Part shown: piece by piece, positions 44,737-53,640 of the stretch
How the letters are laid out: each line of letters starts with the position of its first letter
Numbering within the stretch: the stretch's first letter is position 1
The notes under the pieces: generated by a model
Database searches by the model: none
Told to the model about the DNA's origin: nothing
What the model saw: only the letters and a program-made list of their open reading frames with translations
Made by a program: the position numbers and the translations under genes
Assembly (NCBI RefSeq): GCF_020829625.1
Contig: NZ_JAIVFX010000004.1
Coordinates: 79,220-143,219, forward strand
Reading direction: 5' to 3'
Length of the DNA stretch: 64,000 bases
DNA from: Nostoc sp. XA010
GTDB lineage: Bacteria; Cyanobacteriota; Cyanobacteriia; Cyanobacteriales; Nostocaceae

Positions 44737-45192
44737 TTAGCTTAAAGTCTGTGATTCTTCTCTGCCTAGAGTTTGGTTTTTAAGCAAGTGAATTTCTGCT
44801 GTTAATTCTTGCCGAGTCGAATCTTTGAGCAAATAGCGGAAAGTAAACCAAATTGTGTAACCAAGTCCAATTAATTGGAGAAATGGAGAAACTAGGGGAA
44901 TATCATTTATGGCGTTGAGTACCGCTAGAAAAATCCTTAGTGCCGTAACTGTTATCACAAGCAACGCAAAGCTGATAATCAGCAATTTGTATTCTTGGTA
45001 GAATCTACCTATGTACTCAGGTATTTTTGCCAAAAATATAGAAATCTGTCTACCAATTTTTTGCCATTGTTCTTCATTTTCCGAGGCGGGTGGCAACATT
45101 GCCAGGTTTCCAGGCTCTGAACCTTTAAGTGCTTCTATCTGGTTTGGAGAGGCAGTATCGACATACTGCTCTTGCTGTAATTCGGTATTCAT
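44737..45192 (-). CDS. CAAD domain membrane protein (CURT1-like)
   Basis: The 151-residue protein has a polar N-terminal region, then two transmembrane helices around residues 69-90 and 98-117 (LLIISFALLVITVTALRIFL, LVSPFLQLIGLGYTIWFTFR), followed by a C-terminal amphipathic helix. This is the CAAD domain, first described appended to cyanobacterial aminoacyl-tRNA synthetases and related to the thylakoid curvature protein CURT1. A stand-alone copy is likely a thylakoid membrane shaping or anchoring protein. It lies in a group of small envelope genes. Confidence 0.85.
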   Translation of the reverse strand: MNTELQQEQYVDTASPNQIEALKGSEPGNLAMLPPASENEEQWQKIGRQISIFLAKIPEYIGRFYQEYKLLIISFALLVITVTALRIFLAVLNAINDIPLVSPFLQLIGLGYTIWFTFRYLLKDSTRQELTAEIHLLKNQTLGREESQTLS

Positions 45193-45810
45193 AATAATCT
45201 CCTGATTTTCTGCAATGAGAGCAGTTTTAAAGTTTTCACTTTGTTATTATCAATTTTGTCAACGCTTGCTTTGGAACTAGATTTATTACTCCTTAGCGGC
45301 ACAGCTAAATATTTATTTGCAAATTTATTAGGACTTTAATAATATTTAGACATTTTTAGATTTACTTCTCATCAATCTTTTGGCATAGATTTTATCTTCT
45401 ATAAGTTTGAGATAACAGGTGTTACAACTTAAGCAAATAAACCTTTAATAATGTGAGTATTTTGATTCAAGTGTAAGGTGTTAATAAACATATCAAACTA
45501 GCTAGATTTGATGGTATGTATTGATTTAGTTAATTTTAGTTTTTAGATTTACTGCTAGAAAGTAGTCACATAAATGCTAGAAACTAGTCACAGTATTTAC
45601 AAAAATCTAGTTAAAATGAATTTTATAATTAGTAATACATTAATACTAAAAGATTGTTTTATATCATACTTGTGGGTTATGAGACTATATTTAATTACTT
45701 CGATTGATTAAATATCAAGATGATTTAACTCAATCCTCGGAGAGAAGATAAATATAAACTAAATTGTGTAATTTATAAAAAGACACAGCAAGATTTTAAG
45801 GAATCAAATA
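45193..45810. other. 618-bp intergenic region between divergent genes
   Basis: It is A/T-rich and must carry two promoters. I see no gene. A GGAGAGAAG-like stretch around 45737-45746 lies too far from the DUF2382 gene start to be its ribosome binding site. Confidence 0.5.
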
Positions 45811-46680
45811 ATGCCACTCCAAAAAATAAGTGAATTTGATCCAGACTACCCTAATACTCTTGAAGGTAACGACATCAAAGGAATGGGTGTGTATGTTCAA
45901 GGAACTGATGAGAAGATTGGTACAGTAAATGATGCTGTAGTAGATGATCAAGGAGCATTCCGCTATTTAATTGTTGACATAGGCTTTTGGATTTTTGGCA
46001 AGAAAATCTTACTACCAGTAGGTAAATCGCGTATTGACTCTACAGCAAACCGTGTATATGTCGTTGGTATAACAAGAGAGCAAGCGGAAAATTTACCTGA
46101 ATATCAAGAGCATACAACGCTTGACTACGACTATGAAGAACAGGTGCGTGGAGGATATCGCACACCGTCTGTAGAAAGTTCAGCTACGCTAGGATCGACC
46201 TCTGGCCGCACTACTCCCAGTCCTGATTCTAACAGCTACACCTACGCAGATGACGCGGATCTGTATGATGTCAGCGCTCACGAAGACCAAACCTTGAAAC
46301 TCTACCAAGAAAGGCTAGTTGCTAGTAAACAGCGCCGAAAAAGCGGAGAAGTATCGATTAGTAAGCATGTTGAAACCGAAACTGCAAGAGTTGCTGTTCC
46401 GGTGGAAAAAGAGCGAGTCGTGATTGAGCGAGTGACTTCTCAAGACACAGGCAAAGTTGTGTCTGCTGAAGCGACGGACTTCCGCGAGGGCGAGGTAGCG
46501 CATATAGACCTCTATGAAGAAGTTCCAGACATCCAAAAGGAAGCTTTTTTGCGAGAAGAAGTCAGAGTGCAGAAAGTTGTAGACAAAGAAACCGTTGAAG
46601 CTCAAGAAACCATTCGACGCGAAGAATTAGATGTTGACGCTGATGGGACTCGAATAGAGAATAAAACTGACCGAGGTTAA
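45811..46680 (+). CDS. PRC-barrel and DUF2382 domain stress protein
   Basis: The 289-residue protein has an N-terminal PRC-barrel (residues about 15-95; GVYVQGTDEKIGTVNDAVVD, then YLIVDIGFWIFGKKILLPVG) and a C-terminal DUF2382 domain of charged repeats (KLYQERLVASKQRRKSGEVS, VPVEKERVVIERV, EVPDIQKEAFLREEVRVQKV). This pair is widespread in cyanobacteria and other desiccation- or radiation-tolerant bacteria. The function is unknown but is generally linked to stress. The protein is soluble and very acidic/basic in blocks. It is followed by a heptamer repeat. Confidence 0.87.
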   Translation: MPLQKISEFDPDYPNTLEGNDIKGMGVYVQGTDEKIGTVNDAVVDDQGAFRYLIVDIGFWIFGKKILLPVGKSRIDSTANRVYVVGITREQAENLPEYQEHTTLDYDYEEQVRGGYRTPSVESSATLGSTSGRTTPSPDSNSYTYADDADLYDVSAHEDQTLKLYQERLVASKQRRKSGEVSISKHVETETARVAVPVEKERVVIERVTSQDTGKVVSAEATDFREGEVAHIDLYEEVPDIQKEAFLREEVRVQKVVDKETVEAQETIRREELDVDADGTRIENKTDRG

Positions 46681-46681
46681 A

Positions 46682-46714
46682 ACAATTCGCAATTCGCAAT
46701 TCGCAATTCGCAAT
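46682..46714. repeat. Short tandem repeat (AATTCGC)n
   Basis: Four copies of AATTCGC directly follow the DUF2382 stop codon. Confidence 0.85.
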
Positions 46715-46930
46715 TACCTTTTGTGATGGGGATTTAGATTTAGGCGTTCAATTCGCCCTGCTTGATAGAAGCTATGCAACTTAAACCCCCACCACTTGTT
46801 AACCTACTTAAACTACAAAGGCCATTGCTTTTGAGTTAGTAGGAGTGGGTTTTCTACCTACTTCTACTCAAAATTACTTTCAGAAGATTGATATTGCAGA
46901 AGAGTCATTAGTTTAGATGAGGTGGTTAAA

Positions 46931-47368
46931 TTGAAAATAATTCAAAAGTTTCGTCGGGTTTTAACAGCTTTAGTCTTGGTATTAGTACTAACAACGACTG
47001 CCGCCTGTAGTGGTACTGTTCAAGCTAAACAACCAACTCAATTACCGTCCGGAATCAGTCATAGCGCCGACTATGCTTTGTTGTCACGCGGTAACAGTGT
47101 ACAGGGTCAAGATTTTGGGAACTGGGTTGTCAGCACAGCCAAAGGAATTGTCCAAGATGCTTATGTACGTGACAACAATAAGTTAGGTGTCGTGATTGCG
47201 CCTCAAGTTCGTCCGACCGAAGTCCGACCGTTAGCAAAATCTTTACTCCAAGGTTTTCACAAAAATTTCCCCAATCAAGACTTAAAAGTTTTGATGTATG
47301 CACCAGACAAAAAACTGATTTTGACGGCTCAGTATGATGTGCAATCTCAGCAAATTGAGTATAAATAG
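46931..47368 (+). CDS. Hypothetical lipoprotein
   Basis: The product (145 residues from the TTG start) has a basic signal peptide, IIQKFRRVLTALVLVLVLTT, and lipobox TAACSG, so it should be exported and lipidated. The mature domain (SADYALLSRGNSVQGQDFGN, then LKVLMYAPDKKLILTAQYD) is not a family I can name. GAGGTGG lies 5 bases before the TTG at 46931 and overlaps a possible GTG start at 46922, so the TTG is preferred. It sits between the PRC-DUF2382 gene and the 173-residue protein gene on the same strand. Confidence 0.72.
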   Translation: MKIIQKFRRVLTALVLVLVLTTTAACSGTVQAKQPTQLPSGISHSADYALLSRGNSVQGQDFGNWVVSTAKGIVQDAYVRDNNKLGVVIAPQVRPTEVRPLAKSLLQGFHKNFPNQDLKVLMYAPDKKLILTAQYDVQSQQIEYK

Positions 47369-47436
47369 GGACTCATTTTTTGGAGAAACCCTGAGTTAAT
47401 TCAGTTGATTGCAAGTATAAAAAGGAGACATTTAAA

Positions 47437-47958
47437 ATGAGCAGCAGTGACAAGTATAAACGCGAAATTCTCAACGAGTTGGCTCACGGTAATACAGAGT
47501 CTTTAGATGATGTTTCATCTGACCAAACTCAGGAATACCAAAATTTTGACGATTTTGCCCAGCGTTCATCTCACGATCAACGTCGGCAATTGTTTAGTAA
47601 ATCTTTCAACCATAACAGCATTCCACCAAGCCAGTTGGAGCCAGAACTCCAAAAAGCGATCGCTCAGATTAAGCCTAACGAACGGGATGATGTTGCACGG
47701 GCATTTTTCAAACACTTAAAGCAAAGAGGTCTAGACGAGCGCCATCTGGAGCGAGATTTGGGACTTTCTACCCACAACGCTAACCACATGAATGCAGATG
47801 ACCTCAGCAAGCTGGCATCTTTCACATATCATAGCCATCCTGACATCTTCCAAGAAGTGATGGCTGAACAACCAGCGATTCTTAAGTTTCTCAGCAATCC
47901 AATGGTAGGTGCAGCTTTAGGAGCGATCGCCTCTAAATGGTTTGGTCGTCATAAGTAA
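47437..47958 (+). CDS. Hypothetical protein related to the 42995-43639 product
   Basis: The 173-residue protein is soluble and helical. It has KPNERDDVARAFFKHLKQRG in the middle and PDIFQEVMAEQ plus SNPMVGAALGAIASKWFGRH at the end. The middle and end blocks match the 214-residue protein at 42995-43639, so both are members of one uncharacterised family. An AAGGAG ribosome binding site lies before the ATG. It is 68 bp downstream of the lipoprotein gene and probably in the same transcript. Confidence 0.77.
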   Translation: MSSSDKYKREILNELAHGNTESLDDVSSDQTQEYQNFDDFAQRSSHDQRRQLFSKSFNHNSIPPSQLEPELQKAIAQIKPNERDDVARAFFKHLKQRGLDERHLERDLGLSTHNANHMNADDLSKLASFTYHSHPDIFQEVMAEQPAILKFLSNPMVGAALGAIASKWFGRHK

Positions 47959-47995
47959 TATCATGTCCGGTTAAAGACTTATCATTAAGACTGCA

Positions 47996-48026
47996 AGGGG
48001 GCAGGGAGCAGGGAGCAGGGGGAGAA
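47996..48026. repeat. Short tandem repeat (GGGAGCA)n
   Basis: Three to four GGGAGCA/GGGGGCA heptamers follow the 47437-47958 gene. Confidence 0.75.
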
Positions 48027-48139
48027 AGGGTTTTCAGGTTTTTGCACAGATAGTCAAGAACACCAAAATCTCCAATTTAGTGGCTTGCAATTTAGATAAA
48101 ATGTGAGCCACTATTTTTTATTCCAACCTCCTGCCTCAT

Positions 48140-49171
48140 TCACACAAGGCTAACAGCCCTCTCTAACATTCGTATTGTCCCAAGTTCGGCATTTATTTCC
48201 ACTTCTACACCGATTGGCAAAGTAAATTTATCCTTAATATGACCAATCATTGAACCATACCAAGCAGGAATACCTAAAGGAAGTATGTGTTGTTGCAATA
48301 CTTGCATTAATGTAAATGATGGTTGATCTCCAAGACTACATTTAGTGCATTGCCCAAAAATAAAGCCAGCAATTTGATTAAGTATCCCAGCAGTTTTTAA
48401 TTGCGTCAGCATCCTATCTATACGGTAAACATCCTCGCCAACTTCTTCCACAAACAGAATGCTTCTGTTCCAAGAAGGTAGGTAAGGTGAACCTACCATC
48501 GCTGATAAAACTGATAAGTTTCCACCCACAAGTTTACCCCTCGCCTTTCCCGGTGCTATTATCTCCAACCGCACTTCGCTAGGATTGAGATTTTGCATAG
48601 TCACCGCTTCAGCCTTAAATAGGATGCGCTTGAAGTAATCGACTGTAAATTCATTCCAGGTAGACGTAGCAACTGGCCCATGAAAAGTAATCATTTGACT
48701 ACGGGCATTAATTGCTAACAACAGCGTTGTAATATCGCTGTAACCGATGATAATTTTCGGATGGGAGCGGATTAGCGAGTAGTTGAGCAGGGGTAAAATG
48801 CGATTGCAACCCCAACCACCACGCATGGGAATAATTGCTTTGATGGTGCGATCGCTAAACATCAAGTTTACATCCTGGGCGCGATCGCTGTCTTTACCCG
48901 CTAAATAGCCGTAACGGTCTAAAATATGCTTCCCCAGCTTGACTTTTAACCCTAACTGTGAAAGGGATTGTTGCGCTACTTCGATATCTTTAGCGTCAAC
49001 GATACCCGCAGGGGAAATCAATCCTACAGTATCGCCAGCTTGCAGACGGGGCGGCTTGCGGATGGTGTTTAGAGATAGCTTACCTTGGGCGCTAAGTGTT
49101 GGTATTTGAGTGGCTAAGGTAGCCAGCCCACAAGTTGCAAGAAATTCCCGACGCTTGATATTCATAACCAT
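48140..49171 (-). CDS. LD-carboxypeptidase (S66 family) with Tat-type signal
   Basis: The 343-residue protein matches LdcA-type LD-carboxypeptidases, which cleave the last D-Ala from peptidoglycan tetrapeptides. Motifs are GDTVGLISPAGIVD, PMRGGWGCNRILPLL and IIGYSDITTLL, with the catalytic Ser in GYSD. Glu and His residues lie in the C-terminal half (for example FVEEVGEDVYRIDR). The N-terminus NIKRREFLATCGLATLATQI has a twin-Arg-like RREFLA motif, so it may be exported by the Tat system, unlike cytoplasmic E. coli LdcA. It is monocistronic. Confidence 0.87.
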   Translation of the reverse strand: MVMNIKRREFLATCGLATLATQIPTLSAQGKLSLNTIRKPPRLQAGDTVGLISPAGIVDAKDIEVAQQSLSQLGLKVKLGKHILDRYGYLAGKDSDRAQDVNLMFSDRTIKAIIPMRGGWGCNRILPLLNYSLIRSHPKIIIGYSDITTLLLAINARSQMITFHGPVATSTWNEFTVDYFKRILFKAEAVTMQNLNPSEVRLEIIAPGKARGKLVGGNLSVLSAMVGSPYLPSWNRSILFVEEVGEDVYRIDRMLTQLKTAGILNQIAGFIFGQCTKCSLGDQPSFTLMQVLQQHILPLGIPAWYGSMIGHIKDKFTLPIGVEVEINAELGTIRMLERAVSLV

Positions 49172-49351
49172 TCAGTTGGGGATTAGGGATTAGGATAGTG
49201 ATACCAATTACGAAAATCCTGATACATATAGATTTATCGTAGGGGCATGGCATTGCCATACCCTTACCAGCGTATTTGTATCATTATTAAAATAAAATGG
49301 TATGACGAATTGTAATAGGTTATAGCAACGCTAAATCATTCATAAAAAGTT

Positions 49352-49384
49352 AGATCCCCGACTTCTAAAAGAAGTCGGGGATCT
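49352..49384. repeat. Perfect 15-bp hairpin, interspersed palindrome
   Basis: AGATCCCCGACTTCT (49352-49366) pairs with AGAAGTCGGGGATCT (49370-49384) around a 3-base AAA loop. It lies between two minus-strand genes and could act as a terminator for the KGK gene, but the long flanking A/T is not a clean U-run. Palindromes of this type recur in Nostoc genomes, to my knowledge. Confidence 0.6.
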
Positions 49385-49447
49385 GGATACCACGAATTTT
49401 CACAAATCAAAATAGGATTGCTATATGTAAATTTTGATTTACTAATT

Positions 49448-49828
49448 TTACTCGTGAATCATGCGGCGCAGATCATCAAGAGGCGACTCTGGTTTGGTGA
49501 TTTCTGAATTGTTGCTGTTAGTTATTTGGAAATCTTCCTCTTCAATATAAAATTCAACGCTTATTTTAATTTTAACTTTCCCCTTTTTCCAGCTTTGAGA
49601 ACCTAGTGTTAAAATTTCGCAATCTGTGCCCTTCTGAAACCAATTCCCATTCGGAGACTGTTTTATATTTATTCCTTGCCTACTTAATTCTTGATTCAAT
49701 ATAGATTCTAACGTGGAGTTAAATGAGGTATCCATTGCTTGTTTAAATTTAGCAATTTTATATGTGTTGCCTCCGAAGTCCAAAACATCACCATCGTTGC
49801 ACTGTATTTGCTTAAATTCATATTGCAT
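49448..49828 (-). CDS. KGK family protein
   Basis: The 126-residue cytoplasmic protein has the KGK signature KKGKVKIKISVEFYIEEED near residues 83-101, preceded by GTDCEILTLGSQSWK. The N-terminal part has NDGDVLDFGGNTYKIAKFKQ. The family is found mainly in cyanobacteria and has no known function. It lies about 100 bp downstream of the dynamin-like GTPase gene on the same strand. Confidence 0.82.
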   Translation of the reverse strand: MQYEFKQIQCNDGDVLDFGGNTYKIAKFKQAMDTSFNSTLESILNQELSRQGINIKQSPNGNWFQKGTDCEILTLGSQSWKKGKVKIKISVEFYIEEEDFQITNSNNSEITKPESPLDDLRRMIHE

Positions 49829-49927
49829 ATCAACCTCAATTTTTGAAATTTTTCTACTTTACACAAAACTGTAGTTAGTGAGTGTTTTAGCACTCACTAA
49901 AAGCTACAATTATCTTTGAGATTACAA

Positions 49928-52378
49928 TTAAACCTTTTGTACCACATCTGAAATCACAAATCCATTATTAGCAAACCTAGCATCAGTATCAAATGAATCA
50001 CCAATGACAGGCAAAAGATGATCAGATAATTGCATCGCCTGTAAACAAGTATTAATACTAGAAGCTGCTGAATTATATGCTGCAATATTTTCTTCAACAA
50101 CACTCAATAATCGGCGATTAGTTGCAATTTTTTCTTCAGCTTCTTGTTGTAGCGTTTTCTCTAAATAAGCCCGCGCCTGTGGATATTGCTGCAAAATTTC
50201 ATCTGCTTGCTTATCTGCCATTGGTAACAACTGAGTTTTCAGTGTTTGATTAATGGTTTGACGGAAAGATTTACGAATAGTTTGGGAAACTTTTGGTTCA
50301 AAATCTAACTTCAATAATTGCCTAATTGCTGGTTCTGCTTCCACGATACTTTCAGCGTCGTAACCTTGAGAAGTTTGTGATAAAGTTTGGCGAAATTGAT
50401 ATATAGAAAAAGTGCCTTCATCGTAAAATCTGGGACTTTCTCGCACAAAGCGATCGCACTCTACACTAGCTGCACTAAATAATGCTTGAGCAACTCCTTT
50501 TTCTAACATTCTAATCTCTTGTTCAATCCCACCATCATTATCTAACAAACGATATAACTGGCGATAATATTCTGACTTGCGAATCTTTTCAATCAATCGC
50601 TGGAAATAATTCGCAACTACTTGCTGAGAAGATTCAACCAAAATATCTTCTAATTGATTTGCTAAGTAATAAAATGCCTCTACTAAAATGGCAATTAAAG
50701 GTGCAGTCGCGTTACGAGGATGGCTGATGGTTGCACGTTGATAAGCAGAAGCTACAGAAAAAGTATCTAGCAATTCATCTAGACGACGAATCATTCTTGA
50801 TTGCAATTGCTTAAAATCTGCTTCAAAAGCATCACAAGAATTATTAATTATTTGGTTAACTTCTTCTGTGATATGCTCATGAAAGTCTCTACCAATTTGC
50901 TGGAGTTGCTGATTTAGGCGTTGTAACTCTTGCGCCTTCATTGTCTCAATTTCTTGGGGCTGACTATCTAAATTGCGTTGAACACTCTGATAATGTTTTT
51001 TCAGGTTAATACAAACATCCTCCAAATCATCAGCAAGATTTTTAAATAATTGGGGACGCTTTTCTTGGGTAAGATAGCGAGTAATAGCTGTGCGAAATTC
51101 TTCAGTACCACTATCTTTAATTAGCTGTTCTATAATTTCATTTCCCCAATCTCCCAGAATCCGCACATAATTTTCATTTGGGGTTTCAAAGCCGTTAACA
51201 GAGACACGAAATTTACTAGAAGACAGCTTTCCTGAATTTACGCAGTAGTTGTTAAACGCGTAGACAAATTGTGGTGTTTCTTCTTTCCCATCTAAACCTT
51301 TAATACTTTCTGCAAAAACAGAATCTAAACCAAATCTATTTTGTTGGCTTGTCTCTTTAATCTGACTGCCATAAAATCCTAATAATCCACTCGTTTTATA
51401 AACCTTGCTTGTATTGTGAAATTGCCCACTAATTAAATCGTCTAATCGTTGCCGTAGCTGAGTATTATACCAAGTTTCATCAATGCGGTTGAAGATATAG
51501 AAAACGCGATCGCGTATTCCCCCATTCTCCCGCATTAATTCCAAAAGTTCTGTTTCTTCTTTTGTCATTTCACCCGCCGAAGCAGGTTTTAGCACACACA
51601 CCACCGCCGAGGTATCAGGATGTTGAATTTTGGCATAAGTTAATTGTGCATCTTTCTCTACTGGTGCATCTATACCCGGCGTGTCAATAATTACATTACC
51701 ATCTTGTAGCAAAGGATGATTGCAGTAATATTCTATTCGCTTCAATACTGCACTATTACTACCACGACGGGCATATCCAGCCGCTTCCTTGAGATTAGAA
51801 AAGTTAAATTGCTCCATTGAATATGTAGCATTATTAACCGTGTTGATGCGATCGCGGTTTGCTATATATCCCTCCAGCAACAACATTAACGCCTTCGCTT
51901 GTTTTGCACGTTCTGATTGACTCTCACCACCTTCCTGCTGAATAACTTTATCACTTCGCAATAGCAAGTCAATTAACTCAGTATCTTGGTTAACATTAAA
52001 TACTGTCTTAAATCCTAGTTGTTGACACAAAGAAACTGCTTGTTCCCGAACCTCTGCTTCACTTAAAAATGTCAAAACAACACGTTCTTTATCTACTTCT
52101 GCATACTCAATTTTGCATTCTGTACCTGTAGCGTGTCCCTCTGCGCTGTATAGTAATTCCCTTTCTAATAGTGCATTTATAAGCATTGATTTACCTGCAC
52201 TAAACGCACCCGCAAACACAATTTCAAACTTGGGAGAAATCGCCTTACTTAGGGACGTTTGTACAGGTGTAATATCTTGGAAACGTAGCGTTGGTTCTTG
52301 CTGTAAAAGTTGTAATATACACTCAACCTGCTCTTTCAAATTTTTGCACTGAAGCGGTAAATCTGACATATTTAGCAC
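49928..52378 (-). CDS. Dynamin-like GTPase (bacterial dynamin-like protein)
   Basis: The 816-residue protein has a GTPase domain with G1 GAFSAGKS (residues 57-64), the G2 Thr in GHATGTECK, G3 DTPGID and G4 NRID. Long helical segments follow (for example LEDVCINLKKHYQSVQRNLD), as in the stalk and paddle of dynamins, and a hydrophobic part (ATAPLIAILVEAFYYLANQL) may contact membrane. The family includes BDLP of Nostoc punctiforme (about 690 residues), which tubulates membranes. This protein is somewhat longer and may be a paralogue. No second dynamin gene lies beside it. Confidence 0.88.
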   Translation of the reverse strand: MLNMSDLPLQCKNLKEQVECILQLLQQEPTLRFQDITPVQTSLSKAISPKFEIVFAGAFSAGKSMLINALLERELLYSAEGHATGTECKIEYAEVDKERVVLTFLSEAEVREQAVSLCQQLGFKTVFNVNQDTELIDLLLRSDKVIQQEGGESQSERAKQAKALMLLLEGYIANRDRINTVNNATYSMEQFNFSNLKEAAGYARRGSNSAVLKRIEYYCNHPLLQDGNVIIDTPGIDAPVEKDAQLTYAKIQHPDTSAVVCVLKPASAGEMTKEETELLELMRENGGIRDRVFYIFNRIDETWYNTQLRQRLDDLISGQFHNTSKVYKTSGLLGFYGSQIKETSQQNRFGLDSVFAESIKGLDGKEETPQFVYAFNNYCVNSGKLSSSKFRVSVNGFETPNENYVRILGDWGNEIIEQLIKDSGTEEFRTAITRYLTQEKRPQLFKNLADDLEDVCINLKKHYQSVQRNLDSQPQEIETMKAQELQRLNQQLQQIGRDFHEHITEEVNQIINNSCDAFEADFKQLQSRMIRRLDELLDTFSVASAYQRATISHPRNATAPLIAILVEAFYYLANQLEDILVESSQQVVANYFQRLIEKIRKSEYYRQLYRLLDNDGGIEQEIRMLEKGVAQALFSAASVECDRFVRESPRFYDEGTFSIYQFRQTLSQTSQGYDAESIVEAEPAIRQLLKLDFEPKVSQTIRKSFRQTINQTLKTQLLPMADKQADEILQQYPQARAYLEKTLQQEAEEKIATNRRLLSVVEENIAAYNSAASSINTCLQAMQLSDHLLPVIGDSFDTDARFANNGFVISDVVQKV

Positions 52379-52887
52379 CCTGACAATATTTATGTATATG
52401 TTAGTTAGATTTATTATCTTGATGGTTCAGTATAATTTCTGAGATATTTGATGTGGTTTGGCTGCTGGATATCACCTAACCCACAAAGATTATGTCTGCT
52501 TTAAAACTTATTAGGCTAACGCAAAGAGAAGTCTGATTTCGACCTTAGCGAGGCCAACTCATCCGCCTCGCTGTAGTCAGTGAGCAAGAAGAAATCAAAC
52601 AAAGAGCAATTTCAACTAAGCTAATCGTCATTCATTTTCCCCGAATGATTAGCTTGCAAGTATGGGCTACTCTACGGGAACGCTTCTCTACAAGAGGCTA
52701 CGCCAAGGCGAACAGCCCACTTTTATGCAACTTAAACTGACCGATTTAGGCTAAATTCCTAAAAAATAGAAAATTCTGTATATTTGAATACTTTTTAGAG
52801 ATTTTTTGAGAAATGTCATGTTATTGTAACTTTAGTAAAGCCTTGCTCAATCAATTCAGGGAGTCGTGATTATCGAGTGGTTCATTC
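52379..52887. other. Intergenic region between divergent genes
   Basis: This 509-bp spacer contains short interspersed sequences of the kind GGAACGCTTCTCTACAAGAG around 52677-52697. It must hold the promoter of the HPP gene. I see no gene. Confidence 0.5.
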
Positions 52888-53445
52888 ATGATCGACGCTA
52901 AAAAAGTTCGGTTGAAATTGCAAAATTATTGGTTTAAAACCTTTGCCAGATGGCGATCCTGTCCGCTAGCCTGCCCAATAGACAGACCTCATCATCGGCA
53001 TGTTTTTTGGAGTTGGATCGGTAGTTTCTTAGCCATCACTGCAACGTCTTACCTTGCTGCAAAAACTAATTCTCCTTTGCTGATGGCTCCTTTTGGTGCT
53101 ACTAGTGTTTTGATCTTTGGTGTCCCTGACAGTCCTTTGGCTCAACCTCGCAATGTCATTGGGGGTAATCTTTTAGCTGCTATCGTGAGTCTGATAATTC
53201 TGCATTTTCTTGGTTCTTCTCCCTTCTCAATGGGAATGGCTGTTTCTAGTGCAATCGGAATCATGCAGCTTACCGGAACTTTACACCCACCTTCGGGTGC
53301 TGTTGCATTAGTTGTTATGATGACGAAACCAGACTGGCAATTTCTGCTAACACCTGCTTTTGAGGGATCGATGATTCTAGTGCTATGCGCTGTGATCTTC
53401 AATAATTTAGCGGAAGAAAGAACGTATCCAAAACACTGGTTATAG
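52888..53445 (+). CDS. HPP family membrane protein
   Basis: The 185-residue protein has an HPP motif, LHPPSGAVALVV (near residues 132-143), and four or five transmembrane helices, including FWSWIGSFLAITATSYLAAK and LLAAIVSLIILHFLG. The motif PFGATSVLIFGVPDSPLAQP is also typical. Some cyanobacterial HPP proteins act as nitrite transporters, so a transporter role is plausible; the substrate here is not proven. A terminator lies downstream. Confidence 0.85.
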   Translation: MIDAKKVRLKLQNYWFKTFARWRSCPLACPIDRPHHRHVFWSWIGSFLAITATSYLAAKTNSPLLMAPFGATSVLIFGVPDSPLAQPRNVIGGNLLAAIVSLIILHFLGSSPFSMGMAVSSAIGIMQLTGTLHPPSGAVALVVMMTKPDWQFLLTPAFEGSMILVLCAVIFNNLAEERTYPKHWL

Positions 53446-53576
53446 CGTTGTCTCTAGCAAACCAGAGCATCCTTAAGCATCGGACAAACAAGAGTAGGTT
53501 AATCGCAGTTCAATTCATTTTCGGTTGTTTTGGTTCGACTTGGATCTTTCCTCAGTATCACGTAGAGAACATTGAT

Positions 53577-53608
53577 AACAATACCCTTGCGATCGCAAGG
53601 GCATTGTT
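53577..53608. terminator. Convergent terminator hairpin with a HIP1 core
   Basis: AACAAT and ATTGTT flank the perfect 18-bp palindrome CCCTTGCGATCGCAAGGG (53584-53601), with one mismatch at the junction. It lies between the convergent HPP and sppA genes and probably terminates both. Confidence 0.65.
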
Positions 53609-53640
53609 GTTGTGAGCGTTGGATAGATCCGGTGATGATA

